64,000 bases of DNA from G958296245 sp963664035. Lineage in GTDB: Bacteria > Chloroflexota > Dehalococcoidia > Lucifugimonadales > G958296245. Both the position numbers and the translations under genes were made by a program. The DNA is taken from contig OY760867.2 of assembly GCA_963664035.2 (NCBI GenBank), positions 3,452,649-3,516,648 of the forward strand. Direction: 5' to 3'. The notes beneath the pieces are model-generated. The model worked only from the letters and a program-made list of their open reading frames with translations. It searched no databases and was not told where the DNA came from. Positions 1 through 8,159 of the stretch are shown here, one piece after another. Numbering within the stretch: the stretch's first letter is position 1; every line of letters begins with the position of its first letter.

Positions 1-307
1 CGCCGTTCTGGTAGACCTTGTACTTGGCGAGGTCGCGCGAGAGGTCCGCGCCCGGGGCCGAGGCGGCAGGCTCGACGGAGCCCGCCTCCACCACCTCGAT
101 CAGCGGGCACGGCTTCGGGTTCCGCTGGCAGAAGAGCAGGAAATCGAACGCCTGCTCCTTCGGCAGCACGACGAGGTTCGCCTGCACGTAGCCTGGAGCG
201 AGTCCGGCCGTCGGCCTGATGAGAGCGCCCTCCCGGAACATGGCTCTCAACTCCGCCGGGCTGGCCGTCTCCAGCGCCGTCTCCCGCAGGATGGTGGCTG
301 TGGTCAT
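1..307 (-). CDS. DUF1445 (putative hydro-lyase / D-glutamate cyclase-like), 3' part cut by window edge
   Basis: The first 102 residues are visible; the gene runs off the left edge. The N-terminal block has the family signature, including RPTAGLAPGYVQANLVVLP and FLLFCQRNPKPCPLIEV. Full-length members are about 260-270 residues. Some bacterial members are annotated as putative hydro-lyases, and the mammalian homologue is D-glutamate cyclase; the substrate here cannot be inferred. The start at 307 has a strong ribosome binding site (GGAGGAGACC) just upstream. It is divergent from gatC. Confidence 0.8.
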   Translation of the reverse strand, partial: MTTATILRETALETASPAELRAMFREGALIRPTAGLAPGYVQANLVVLPKEQAFDFLLFCQRNPKPCPLIEVVEAGSVEPAASAPGADLSRDLAKYKVYQNG

Positions 308-435
308 GGTCTCCTCCGTCCGCCCTAATGGCTGTGTACGCGACCCGCAGCGGCGGCACGCCAGAAGCGTATATGCGCCCGCCGCCGGCGTCAAGAGACA
401 CTGGCTTGCTGCTCCCCATCCTAACCTTTAGCGTG

Positions 436-465
436 TTGCCGGGTCTGTCGTCCCTTTGCTACACT
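436..465 (+). promoter_or_regulatory. Candidate promoter for gatC
   Basis: TTGCCG at 436-441 and TACACT at 460-465 are separated by 18 bases, 24 bases upstream of the gatC start. This is a sequence match only; the -35 box is weak. Confidence 0.35.
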
Positions 466-489
466 GCCTTGCGCTTTGGAGGAGTGGCC

Positions 490-777
490 ATGCGGCTGAG
501 CGCGGAGGAGGTCAGGCAGGTCGCGCAACTTGCGCGGATCGGCCTTGACGACGACGAGGTCGAGCAGATGCGCGGCCAGCTATCGAACATCCTGGGCCAC
601 TTCGACGTCCTGGGACAGTTGGACACCGAGGGCGTGGAGCCGACCGGCCACTCGGTGGACGTGCAGTCGGTCACCCGCGAGGACGTGGTGGAGGACTCGC
701 TGCCCAGAGACGAGGCGCTGTCCAACGCGCCGGACCGTGAAGCGGACTTCCTCCGGGTGCGCGCGGTATTGGAGTAG
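490..777 (+). CDS. gatC: Aspartyl/glutamyl-tRNA amidotransferase subunit C
   Basis: This 95-residue protein has the usual GatC length and pattern: N-terminal LSAEEVRQVAQLARIGLDD, the central GQLSNILGHFDVLGQLDT helix region and a C-terminal RADFLRVRAVLE-like tail. GatC stabilises GatA and GatB in the transamidation of misacylated Glu-tRNA(Gln) or Asp-tRNA(Asn). The ATG at 490 has GGAGGAG seven bases upstream. gatA would normally follow at once; here an IS630-type element starts six bases after the stop codon and separates the two. No gatB is in the window. Confidence 0.93.
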   Translation: MRLSAEEVRQVAQLARIGLDDDEVEQMRGQLSNILGHFDVLGQLDTEGVEPTGHSVDVQSVTREDVVEDSLPRDEALSNAPDREADFLRVRAVLE

Positions 778-782
778 GCCTA

Positions 783-1900
783 GTACCTACTATCAATATA
801 CGGCGTCATGATGTATTCTCTCGGCATGGCTGGAGTAGCGACACGAATTGAGTTGACTGAGGACGATCGAACGACCCTGGAGAGATGGGTGCGAGGAACC
901 ACGACGGAGCAGCGCATTGTGCAACGAGCCCGTATCGTCCTGGCAGCGGCGGCGGGAAGCACGACGAAGGAGATCGCATCTGAGTTGCATACGCGTGCGG
1001 CTACGGTGAGCAAATGGCGCACCCGGTTCGCCAAGCAGGGATTGAGCGGTCTGGCAGACGCTCCCCGGTCGGGCAAGCCCCGGGTATACGGCGAGGAGAC
1101 CGAGCGGCGCATCCTGGCCCAGTTGGACGAGCCTGCTCCGGACGGGTACACGACATGGACGGGCAAGCTGTTGGCCAAGGCCCTTGGTGACGTCTCGGCG
1201 ATCCACGTCTGGCGTGTGCTTCGCAAGCACGGCATCCACCTTCAGCGGCGTCGCAGCCGGTGCGTGAGCACCGATCCGCAGTTTGCTCAAAAGGCGGCGG
1301 ACATAGTGGGACTCTACCTGGACCCGCCTGAGAACGCGATGGTGATCAGCGTCGACGAGAAGCCTTCCATTCAGGCCTTGGAACGAGCGCAGGGGTGGCT
1401 GCGCCTTCCCAACGGAGAGGCGGTGAGGGGACACTCTCATGAGTACAAGCGACACGGGACTACCACCCTCTTCGCTGCTCTTGAGGTGCATACCGGCAGG
1501 GTCAACGTGGCCCACTATAGCCGCAAGCGGCGACGCGAGTTCCTGGACTTCATGAACCGTATTGTGGACCACTATCCCGATACCGAGCTTCACGTGGTGC
1601 TGGACAATTTCGTCACCCATAAGCCCAAGAATGACCGCTGGCTTGCACGCCATCCCCTGGTCCATTTCCACTACACACCCACACATGCTTCCTGGCTGAA
1701 CCAGATCGAGGTCTGGTTCAGCATCCTGACACAGGCTGTGCTGCGACACCTCAGTGCCACGGACCCCAAGCAGGTCCGCGAGGCCATAGACCGCTTTACT
1801 GCTGCCCGCAACAGGAACCCTATCCCCTTTGAATGGACCAAGACCGTTGTCAGACCTACCACCCTCAAACAACGTTACGCTGACTTATGATAGCAGGTAC
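783..1900 (+). mobile_element. IS630-family insertion sequence, apparently complete
   Basis: The element has 13-bp terminal inverted repeats, GTACCTACTATCA at 783-795 and the complement of TGATAGCAGGTAC at 1888-1900, with one mismatch. It is flanked by TA on both sides (781-782 and 1901-1902), matching the TA target duplication of IS630/Tc1-type elements. One intact transposase gene fills it. It lies between gatC and gatA in the same orientation. Near-identical ends and the intact gene suggest a fairly recent insertion. Confidence 0.92.
808..1890 (+). CDS. IS630-family DDE transposase
   Basis: The 360-residue protein has an N-terminal helix-turn-helix region (about residues 20-110, with ASELHTRAATVSKWRTRF) followed by a DDE nuclease domain. 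The acidic catalytic positions are recognisable in ISVDEKPS, VVLDNFVTH and NQIEVWFS. It is typical of single-frame IS630 transposases and shows no frameshift or stop. A start at the second methionine (MAGVATRIEL, position 826) is also possible. The reading frame stops ten bases before the right terminus. Confidence 0.93.
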   Translation: MMYSLGMAGVATRIELTEDDRTTLERWVRGTTTEQRIVQRARIVLAAAAGSTTKEIASELHTRAATVSKWRTRFAKQGLSGLADAPRSGKPRVYGEETERRILAQLDEPAPDGYTTWTGKLLAKALGDVSAIHVWRVLRKHGIHLQRRRSRCVSTDPQFAQKAADIVGLYLDPPENAMVISVDEKPSIQALERAQGWLRLPNGEAVRGHSHEYKRHGTTTLFAALEVHTGRVNVAHYSRKRRREFLDFMNRIVDHYPDTELHVVLDNFVTHKPKNDRWLARHPLVHFHYTPTHASWLNQIEVWFSILTQAVLRHLSATDPKQVREAIDRFTAARNRNPIPFEWTKTVVRPTTLKQRYADL

Positions 1901-1933
1901 TAGGTCATCGCGCCCGACTGCGAGGAAAGCCGA

Positions 1934-3409
1934 TTGCATCCACCCGACCTGACCGGCCTGTCCATCCTCGAGGCGAGGCATCTCCTCGACAACGGGGACG
2001 TGTCCTCCGTCGAGTTGACGCGCGCGGCGCTGGACCGGATCGGCGAGGCGGAGCCGAGCGTCAACGCCTTCGTGACCGTCACCGGCGACCTGGCGCTGGA
2101 GCAGGCGCGCCGCGCCGACGCCCGCATCTCCTCCGGCGGCGCCGCGCCCCTGACCGGCGTCCCGATGCAGATCAAGGACAACATCGCCACGCGCGGCGTG
2201 AACACCACCTGCTCGTCGAAGATGCTGGAGGGCTTCGTTCCCACCTACGACGCCACCGTCGTGCGGCGGCTCTACGACCAGGACGCCGTGCTGGTCGGCA
2301 AGGGGAACCTGGACGAGTTCGCGATGGGCTCGTCGACCGAGAACTCTGCGGGCGATCCGACGCGCAACCCATGGGACCTCGGGCGCGTGCCCGGCGGCAG
2401 CAGCGGCGGGCCGGCGGCGGCGGTGGCCGCTGGCGAGTGCATATTCTCCCTGGGCTCCGACACGGGCGGCAGCATACGCCAGCCGGCCGCGCTGTGCGGC
2501 GTCGTAGGGCTGAAGCCCACCTACGGGCTGGCGAGCAGGTACGGGCTGGTCGCCTTCGCCAGCTCGCTCGACCAGGTAGGCCCCATCACCCGCGACGCCG
2601 CCGACAGCGCCCTGGTGCTCAACGCGATCGCGGGCCACGACCGCGCCGACTCGACGTCGCTCCCCGAGGGGGCGGGCGACTACACCTCCGACCTGGAGCG
2701 CGGAGTGGAGGGGCTGAGGATCGGCGTGCCGAAGGAGTACTTCGTGGATGGCGCCGACCCAGGCGTCGATAAGGCGGTGCGGGAGGCGCTGAGCGTACTG
2801 GAGGGAATGGGCGCGAAGATCGAGGAGACCTCTCTTCCGCTGACCCCCTACGCGCTGGCCGTCTACTACATCATCGCCCCGTCCGAGGCGTCGGCGAACC
2901 TGGCCCGCTACGACGGCGTGAAGTACGGGTACGCGACCCCCAGCGCCTCGGGCATGTGGGACGCGCTCGACAAGACGCGGCAGGAGGGCTTCGGCCCGGA
3001 GGTGAAGCGCCGCATCATGCTAGGGGCATACGCGCTCTCGGCCGGCTACTACGACGCCTACTACCTGAAGGCGCAGAAGGTGCGCACCCTGATCCGGCGG
3101 GAGTTGCAGCGGGTGTTCCAGCACTTCGACGCGCTGGCAACGCCCACGTCCCCGTCGGTAGCCTTCCGCTTCGGCGAAAGGACCAAGGACCCGGTGCAGA
3201 TGTACCTCAGCGACGTATGCACCGTGCCCGCTAACATCGCCGGGATACCGGGCATATCGGTCCCCGCCGGCCTGTCGAACGGGCTGCCGGTGGGCCTGCA
3301 ACTCCTGGGGCCCCACCTCTCCGAGAAGACGCTGCTGCGCATCGCGCACGCCTACCAGCAGGCGACGACCTGGCACACGATGAGGCCGCCGGCGCTACCC
3401 CAAGCGTAG
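1934..3409 (+). CDS. gatA: Aspartyl/glutamyl-tRNA amidotransferase subunit A
   Basis: This 491-residue amidase-signature protein is the glutaminase subunit that supplies ammonia to GatB. The Ser-cisSer-Lys triad is in place: K81 in QIKDN, S156 in VPGGSSGGPA and S180 in SDTGGSIRQPA, spaced as in characterised GatA. The distinguishing GNLDEFAMGSSTENS block is present. Translation probably starts at TTG 1934, which has GAGGAAAG upstream. The IS630 element ends 33 bases before the start, so transcription from gatC must cross the element or come from a new promoter in its right end. Confidence 0.95.
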   Translation: MHPPDLTGLSILEARHLLDNGDVSSVELTRAALDRIGEAEPSVNAFVTVTGDLALEQARRADARISSGGAAPLTGVPMQIKDNIATRGVNTTCSSKMLEGFVPTYDATVVRRLYDQDAVLVGKGNLDEFAMGSSTENSAGDPTRNPWDLGRVPGGSSGGPAAAVAAGECIFSLGSDTGGSIRQPAALCGVVGLKPTYGLASRYGLVAFASSLDQVGPITRDAADSALVLNAIAGHDRADSTSLPEGAGDYTSDLERGVEGLRIGVPKEYFVDGADPGVDKAVREALSVLEGMGAKIEETSLPLTPYALAVYYIIAPSEASANLARYDGVKYGYATPSASGMWDALDKTRQEGFGPEVKRRIMLGAYALSAGYYDAYYLKAQKVRTLIRRELQRVFQHFDALATPTSPSVAFRFGERTKDPVQMYLSDVCTVPANIAGIPGISVPAGLSNGLPVGLQLLGPHLSEKTLLRIAHAYQQATTWHTMRPPALPQA

Positions 3410-3429
3410 AACGGACGGCGCGGCCTCCG

Positions 3430-5013
3430 TTACGCTACCTCGCCGCGCAGGGCGCGTAGGGCCGGGATGACGTCGCTGCCCAGGTGCAGCCGGGCCGCTA
3501 TGCGGCCCCTGGACCGGAGGGCCTGCAGGTCGGCTTGGGCCTGCAGGCCGGTGAGGGTGCCGAAGGTGTAGGAGCTGCCGGGTACGGGAAGGTCGCGTGG
3601 GTGGTCGGCGGTGAGCTGGAGGAACAGCCCGGAGCCGGGGCCGCCCTTGTGTAGCTGGCCCGTGGAGTGCAGGAAGCGCGGCCCGTAACCCATCGTCGTG
3701 GCGATGCCGCGGCGCTCCGTTACGGCGGCCCGCAGCGCGTCTACGGCTTCGTCGACGGCGGGCGTCGAGTCGAGGTAGGCCATGATGGCGAGGTAGCGTC
3801 CGGGTTGGGCCTGCGCCAGCAGGTCGCCCAGGCCGGCCGTCGGCTGCTCCCCTGGCGGCGCGCCCGAGGCGGCGTGGGCGGCCAGGAGGTCGCGGGTGTT
3901 GCGCTTGGTAAGCTCCACGTCGGGCTGGTCGAAGGGGTAGACGCCCAGGAGCGCTCCCGCCAGCGCGACGGCGAGCTCCCACCGGAAGAACTCGGCGCCG
4001 AGGTCGTAGGCGTCCGCCAGCCGGAGCCTCAGCACCGGGTGTCCCGCCGCCTCCAGCGCGGCGGCCGTCTCGTCCGCGGCGGCGTTGGAGTCGCCGTCCA
4101 GGCGCAGGTAGGCGAACAGCCTGTCGGCGCCGTAGGAGCGGGCGTCCATCAGGGGCTCGCCGGCCACCGGCACGACGCCCCTACCCTCCTTTCCGGTGCT
4201 CTCCGCGATTAGCTGCTCCACCCAGAGGCCGAAGGCGGACATGGACGGCGACGCCAGGATCGTCAGCTTGTCGCGTCCTTCGAGGGCGGCGTGCGCCATG
4301 GCCGCCCCCAGCAGCGCGCCGGGGTTTTCCTGTAGCGGCGTCTCCGCTCCGCAGCGTCGGCGCATGTTCGCGGCGCGCTCCAGCAATCTGGACGCGTCGA
4401 TCCCGGCCAGCGCGGCGGGTACGAGTCCGAAATACGAGAGCGCGGAGTAGCGGCCCACGACGCCGGGCGGGTCGAGGAAGACCGCCCGGAAGCCGTCCGC
4501 GCGGGCCAGCTTCTCCAGGGGCGAGCCAGGGTCCGTGACCGCGACGAAGCGTCTGCCGGCGTCCTGCTTGCCGACGCGGGCCTCAACGGCCTTGCGGAAG
4601 AAGCGGTATAGGGCATCGGTCTCGGTAGTGGTCCCCGACTTGGAGGAGACAACGTAGAGCGTGCCGCTCGGGTCGGAGGAGGCGGACACGCGCCCTACCC
4701 AGGACGGCACGGTGGAGTCCAGCACCGTCAGCCCCGGGAAGCCGGGCTGGGGGCCAAAGGCGGACGCCAGCGCGAGAGGGGCCAGGCTGCTGCCGCCCAT
4801 GCCGAGCAGCACGACGCGGCTGACGCCCTCGGCGGCCGCATCGGACGCGAGGCGGGAGAGGCCGGGGCAGTTGGGCGGCATCGACTCGGGCAGATCGAGC
4901 CAGCCGAGGGCGCCGCTCTCGCCCTGCCGCCACAGCGAGTGGTCCCGCCTCCAGGCGCGGGCGACCGCGTCCGTTCGGCGGAGGCGGTCGATGGCGGGGC
5001 CGGTGTCCAGCAC
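3430..5013 (-). CDS. pgi: Glucose-6-phosphate isomerase
   Basis: This 527-residue protein has two SIS-type sugar-isomerase domains. GMGGSSLAP and SSKSGTTTET bind the sugar phosphate, and the C-terminal half carries YPFDQPDVELTKRNT. It interconverts glucose-6-phosphate and fructose-6-phosphate. The sequence resembles the Pgi half of transaldolase-Pgi fusions found in several phyla; here the two are separate genes, 36 bases apart, with transaldolase upstream. The start is taken as GTG 5013; no strong ribosome binding site is seen, so coupling to tal is likely. Confidence 0.92.
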   Translation of the reverse strand: MLDTGPAIDRLRRTDAVARAWRRDHSLWRQGESGALGWLDLPESMPPNCPGLSRLASDAAAEGVSRVVLLGMGGSSLAPLALASAFGPQPGFPGLTVLDSTVPSWVGRVSASSDPSGTLYVVSSKSGTTTETDALYRFFRKAVEARVGKQDAGRRFVAVTDPGSPLEKLARADGFRAVFLDPPGVVGRYSALSYFGLVPAALAGIDASRLLERAANMRRRCGAETPLQENPGALLGAAMAHAALEGRDKLTILASPSMSAFGLWVEQLIAESTGKEGRGVVPVAGEPLMDARSYGADRLFAYLRLDGDSNAAADETAAALEAAGHPVLRLRLADAYDLGAEFFRWELAVALAGALLGVYPFDQPDVELTKRNTRDLLAAHAASGAPPGEQPTAGLGDLLAQAQPGRYLAIMAYLDSTPAVDEAVDALRAAVTERRGIATTMGYGPRFLHSTGQLHKGGPGSGLFLQLTADHPRDLPVPGSSYTFGTLTGLQAQADLQALRSRGRIAARLHLGSDVIPALRALRGEVA

Positions 5014-5049
5014 GTCTACCCGCGGCGGCGGAGCGCCTGGCGTGGGGGG

Positions 5050-6168
5050 CTAGCGGCCCCTGGCGAGGAGCTTGGACTTCTCCTCGATGTTGGCGAGCAG
5101 GCCGTCGTAGGAATCGGCGAACTGCCGGAGGCCGTCGGCCAGCAGCCTGTCGGTCACTTCGGCCATGCCGATGCCGGCGGCTTCCAGCTTCTCCAGGGTC
5201 TTCTCGGCCTCGTCTAGCTGCCGGTCGATGGTGCGCTCGGCGGCGCCGTGCTCGAGGAAGGCCGCCAGGGTGGCGTCGGGCATCGTGTCCACGGTGTCGG
5301 GGCCGATCAGGGCCTCGGGGTACATGACGTCGCCGTAGGCGGGGTTCTTGGTGCTCGTGCTGGCCCAGAGGGGGCGCTGCGCCATTGCGCCCTTCTCGCC
5401 CAGCGCCGCGAATCGGTCGCCGTCGAAGTCCTTCCGGAAGTCGCGGTAGGCCAGCCTCGCGTTGGCTATGGCCGCCTTGCCTAGCAGCGGCGTCAGCTCC
5501 GCGTCGCCGCCGCCGGCCCGCTCCTCGATCTGGGCGTCCACCGCGGTGTCCACCCGGCTGACGAAGAAGGACGCGACCGACGCGGTCCCGCCGAGGTCGC
5601 CGCCCGACCAGGCCAGGTCCTCGAGGCCGGCGACGTAGGCGTGGCGCACGTCGCCGTAGGCGTCCAGCGAGAAGAGCAGCGTGACGTTGACGTTGACGCC
5701 GCTGCCGATGAGGTTGTGTACGGCCGGCGCCCCCTGCGGCGTCGCCGGCACCTTCACCATCACGTTGGGCCGGTCCAGGGCCTCGAAGAGGCGGTTCGCC
5801 TCGCCGATCGTCGCCTCCGTGTCGTGGGCGAGGTGGGGGTTCACCTCCAGCGAGGCGTATCCGTCGGCCCCGCCGGTGCGGTCGTAGTGGACGCGGAGGA
5901 CGTCGGCAGCCGCCCTGATGTCCTCGATGGCGAGCGCCTCGTAGGTCTCCTCCGGGCCCATGCCCTCGTCGGCGCAGCGGAGCAGCGCGTCGTCGTAGTC
6001 CGAGCTTCCGGTGATGGCCTTTTCGAAGATGGTCGGGTTGGAGGTGACCCCGCTGACGCCCAGGGATACGAGCCTCTCCAACTCGCCGGACGCGAGCATC
6101 CCGCGACGGATGTTGTCCAGCCAGACGGACTGGCCCAGCTTGTTGGCTTCGACGATCGCGTTGCCCAC
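5050..6168 (-). CDS. tal: Transaldolase
   Basis: At 372 residues this matches the longer bacterial transaldolase type. SVWLDNIRRGML near the N-terminus, GVTSNPTIFEKAI, the Schiff-base lysine K139 in VMVKVPAT and WASTSTKNPAYGDVMYPEAL are diagnostic. It transfers dihydroxyacetone units between sugar phosphates in the non-oxidative pentose phosphate pathway. The start is GTG 6168, 18 bases after the stop of the preceding gene, which implies a three-gene operon ending with pgi. Confidence 0.94.
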   Translation of the reverse strand: MGNAIVEANKLGQSVWLDNIRRGMLASGELERLVSLGVSGVTSNPTIFEKAITGSSDYDDALLRCADEGMGPEETYEALAIEDIRAAADVLRVHYDRTGGADGYASLEVNPHLAHDTEATIGEANRLFEALDRPNVMVKVPATPQGAPAVHNLIGSGVNVNVTLLFSLDAYGDVRHAYVAGLEDLAWSGGDLGGTASVASFFVSRVDTAVDAQIEERAGGGDAELTPLLGKAAIANARLAYRDFRKDFDGDRFAALGEKGAMAQRPLWASTSTKNPAYGDVMYPEALIGPDTVDTMPDATLAAFLEHGAAERTIDRQLDEAEKTLEKLEAAGIGMAEVTDRLLADGLRQFADSYDGLLANIEEKSKLLARGR

Positions 6169-6186
6169 GGCGAGTCCCAGCGGCCG

Positions 6187-7350
6187 CTAACGCCTCTCGG
6201 CGTATGCCTGGGTCGCCCTGTCCAGGGACGTCTTGCGCAGGGCCATCAGGTCGTGCCTCTTCTCGGAGGCCCAAGCCTGGGAGGTAGTCATGTTCACCAG
6301 CGAGCCCTGGAACTGCGGCATGACGTAGCGGGCGATCAGCTCGTAGCTGTGGAGCATCTGCTCCCTGTTGCCCCACTCGGTGACCTGTATGAGCAGGCCG
6401 CCGAATCCGCCGCTGTCGTCGTCGAGCCGGTTGATGGCGGCGACTAGGTCGTCGGGTGTGCCGACGCACCAGGCGCCCTCCCCGACCATGTGGTCGATGA
6501 TCTTCTCCGCCGGGCCGTCGTACGCCTTGTCGAAGCCCATCGTGTCCTCGAAGTAGTCGCGCTGGTATCGCGCCGCGCCCACGCGCGCCTGCTCGAAGGC
6601 CTCCTTCCGGGACTCGGCGAGGAAGGTGGGCACCACGATGCGCCACTCCTCCCTGTTCATCGTGTTGCCGTGCTCTGCGGCCACGCCCTCGGCGATGCTC
6701 CAGAAGTCGCTCAGGCGCTGGACGGACTTGCCGCCCCTGAGCGTGCTGACCGACAGCACGCCGGCCCCGTGCTTGCCCGCCAGCACCATGCCGGAGGGCG
6801 ATTGCGCCGCCGCGACCGCTATGGGGAAGTGGGGCTGGGTGTATGGGCGGAGGTGGATGAGGGCCTCCTTCAGCGTGAACCAGTCCGACTCGTAGGTGAG
6901 CGGCTCGGTCTCCGTGAGGAGGCGCATGATGATGCCGAGCGCCTCGTCCATCCGGGGCCGTTGCGTGGGCGGGTGGATGCCGAGCATGTAGGCGTCGGAT
7001 ACGAGCGCCCCGGGGCCGACCCCCATCATCGCCCTGCCCCTCGTCATGTGGTCCAGCTGCACCATGCGGTTGGCGACCATGAGGGGATGGTGGTACGGGA
7101 GGCTGATCACCCCGGTGCCTAGCTTGATGTGCTTGGTGCGCTCGGCGGCCCCGGCTATGAACATCTCGGGGGAGGATATCGTCTCCCATCCGGCGCTGTG
7201 GTGCTCCCCTATCCATGCCTCGTCGAAGCCAAGGTAGTCGAGCCACTGCAAGAGCTCCATGTCCCGCTCGAGGCCGAGCGTCGGGTTTTCGCCCAGCCAG
7301 TGGAACGGGGCCAGGAACACGCCGAACTTCAGTCTGTCTGGAAGGGTCAT
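6187..7350 (-). CDS. LLM-class flavin-dependent oxidoreductase (luciferase-like monooxygenase)
   Basis: The 387-residue protein is a bacterial-luciferase-fold enzyme using FMN or F420. It has an N-terminal KFGVFLAPFHWLGENPTLGL strand, GFDEAWIGEHHSAGWE, then KLGTGVISLPYHHPLMVANR and GVGPGALVSDAYMLGI, all typical of the LLM family. The HHSAGWE and YHHP context resembles alkanal or xenobiotic monooxygenases, but the substrate cannot be read. It is the first gene of the operon with tal and pgi; the link to sugar metabolism may be only transcriptional. Confidence 0.88.
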   Translation of the reverse strand: MTLPDRLKFGVFLAPFHWLGENPTLGLERDMELLQWLDYLGFDEAWIGEHHSAGWETISSPEMFIAGAAERTKHIKLGTGVISLPYHHPLMVANRMVQLDHMTRGRAMMGVGPGALVSDAYMLGIHPPTQRPRMDEALGIIMRLLTETEPLTYESDWFTLKEALIHLRPYTQPHFPIAVAAAQSPSGMVLAGKHGAGVLSVSTLRGGKSVQRLSDFWSIAEGVAAEHGNTMNREEWRIVVPTFLAESRKEAFEQARVGAARYQRDYFEDTMGFDKAYDGPAEKIIDHMVGEGAWCVGTPDDLVAAINRLDDDSGGFGGLLIQVTEWGNREQMLHSYELIARYVMPQFQGSLVNMTTSQAWASEKRHDLMALRKTSLDRATQAYAERR

Positions 7351-7483
7351 CCTGGTAGGACCTCGCTTTGGCTATGCGGACTCGTTCCCGCGGGCTTCGC
7401 CAACTGCGCCCACGTGAGGGCGCACGGAACATCCGGGATTCTAGCATGGGCAGACAGGGCCGGCAACGCCGCGGGGCCAGCCC

Positions 7484-7606
7484 GTAACTGTTCAGAGTAC
7501 AGGAGGGCAGCCACAAGGGCTGCACCCTACGGGATGGAAGCCGTAGTCGTAGGGGCGTCCCTTGTGGGCGCCCTGGACGAGGAACGCACCAACTCTGAAC
7601 AGTTAC
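7484..7606. repeat. 123-bp segment bounded by perfect 15-bp inverted repeats
   Basis: GTAACTGTTCAGAGT at 7484-7498 is exactly mirrored by its complement at 7592-7606. The interior holds a smaller hairpin-prone GGGCAGCCACAAGGGCTGC stretch. A lone half-site (GTAACTGTTCAGA) recurs at 41579, next to another family A repeat. The arrangement suggests a small non-autonomous element. Confidence 0.6.
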
Positions 7607-7620
7607 TGTGCCCCTTGTGC

Positions 7621-7768
7621 CCCCAAATCCACCACCTCCAGGTTCAGAGCCATATCTATCGGCCATCACCCCGTAGGGGCTATCAGCGCATTCCGTAGGG
7701 GCTGGTTTCAAACCAGCCCTCCCCCTTGCCGTAGAGCGTCACCGCCATTTAGGTGGGGATTTTGGGGC
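7621..7768 (+). repeat. Repeat family A, copy 1 (MITE-like)
   Basis: The copy is bounded by imperfect terminal inverted repeats (CCCCAAATCCACCACCT and the complement of AGGTGGGGATTTTGGGG). The body has GCCATATCTATCGGCCATCA, CCCGTAGGGGCTGGTTT and the palindrome GGGCTGGTTTCAAACCAGCCC, then CCCTTGCCGTAGAGCGTCAC. Other copies are at 13072, 41449, 41780, 43624, 44551 and 58232. Confidence 0.85.
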
Positions 7769-7889
7769 AGCAGCCAGGCTCACTCTATAATGGGTGCCAC
7801 GCATGACGTCATCTTGGGGCAGAAGGCGGTTGACAGGAGTTGTGTGGATAGCCCAATATCTTGGTAAGACTCGATAACAAGAGACGCCC

Positions 7890-8159
7890 ATGCCGCGAAC
7901 GACCAAGACCATCACCTTCTCGTTGCCGCCGGAGATGGCGGACCGGGTGGACGAGGCGATGAAGCGGCAGGGACAGTCCAGGAGCGAGTTCCTTCGGGAG
8001 GCAGTGCTCCGCTACATCGAGGAGTGCGAGTGGAGAGATCTGCTCAGGTACGGAGAGCAGAGGGTCAGGGAGAAGGGGATCGGTCCTGAAGACGTGGGCC
8101 GCCTGGTGGAAGAGTACCGGGCCGAGGTCGGCCCGTACACCCCGATCATGACTGCCTGA
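7890..8159 (+). CDS. Ribbon-helix-helix (CopG/MazE-like) regulator, probable orphan antitoxin
   Basis: This 89-residue protein has an N-terminal ribbon-helix-helix: a KTITFSLP strand, then helices EMADRVDEAMKRQGQSRSEFLREAVLRYI. The C-terminal tail WRDLLRYGEQRVREKGI is typical of antitoxins that pair with PIN or PemK/MazF toxins. No toxin gene follows: the 3' end overlaps the convergent methyltransferase gene by 14 bases. It may act alone as an autorepressor or be a module that lost its toxin. Confidence 0.82.
   Translation: MPRTTKTITFSLPPEMADRVDEAMKRQGQSRSEFLREAVLRYIEECEWRDLLRYGEQRVREKGIGPEDVGRLVEEYRAEVGPYTPIMTA

Larger units (their letters stand above)
7351..7889. other. Intergenic region made largely of repeats
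   Basis: This stretch has no convincing coding region. It holds an inverted-repeat-bounded segment (7484-7606) and a copy of repeat family A (7621-7768). Reading frames here translate repeat sequence and are not credible. The last 120 bases should hold the promoter of the ribbon-helix-helix gene at 7890; no clear boxes are visible. Confidence 0.7.

Noticed and set aside
4583..7711. 1042-residue open frame on the minus strand
   Set aside because: It overlaps pgi, tal and the luciferase-like gene in another frame. It is Arg/Gly/Pro-rich, has no family match and no ribosome binding site, as expected of a GC-rich shadow.
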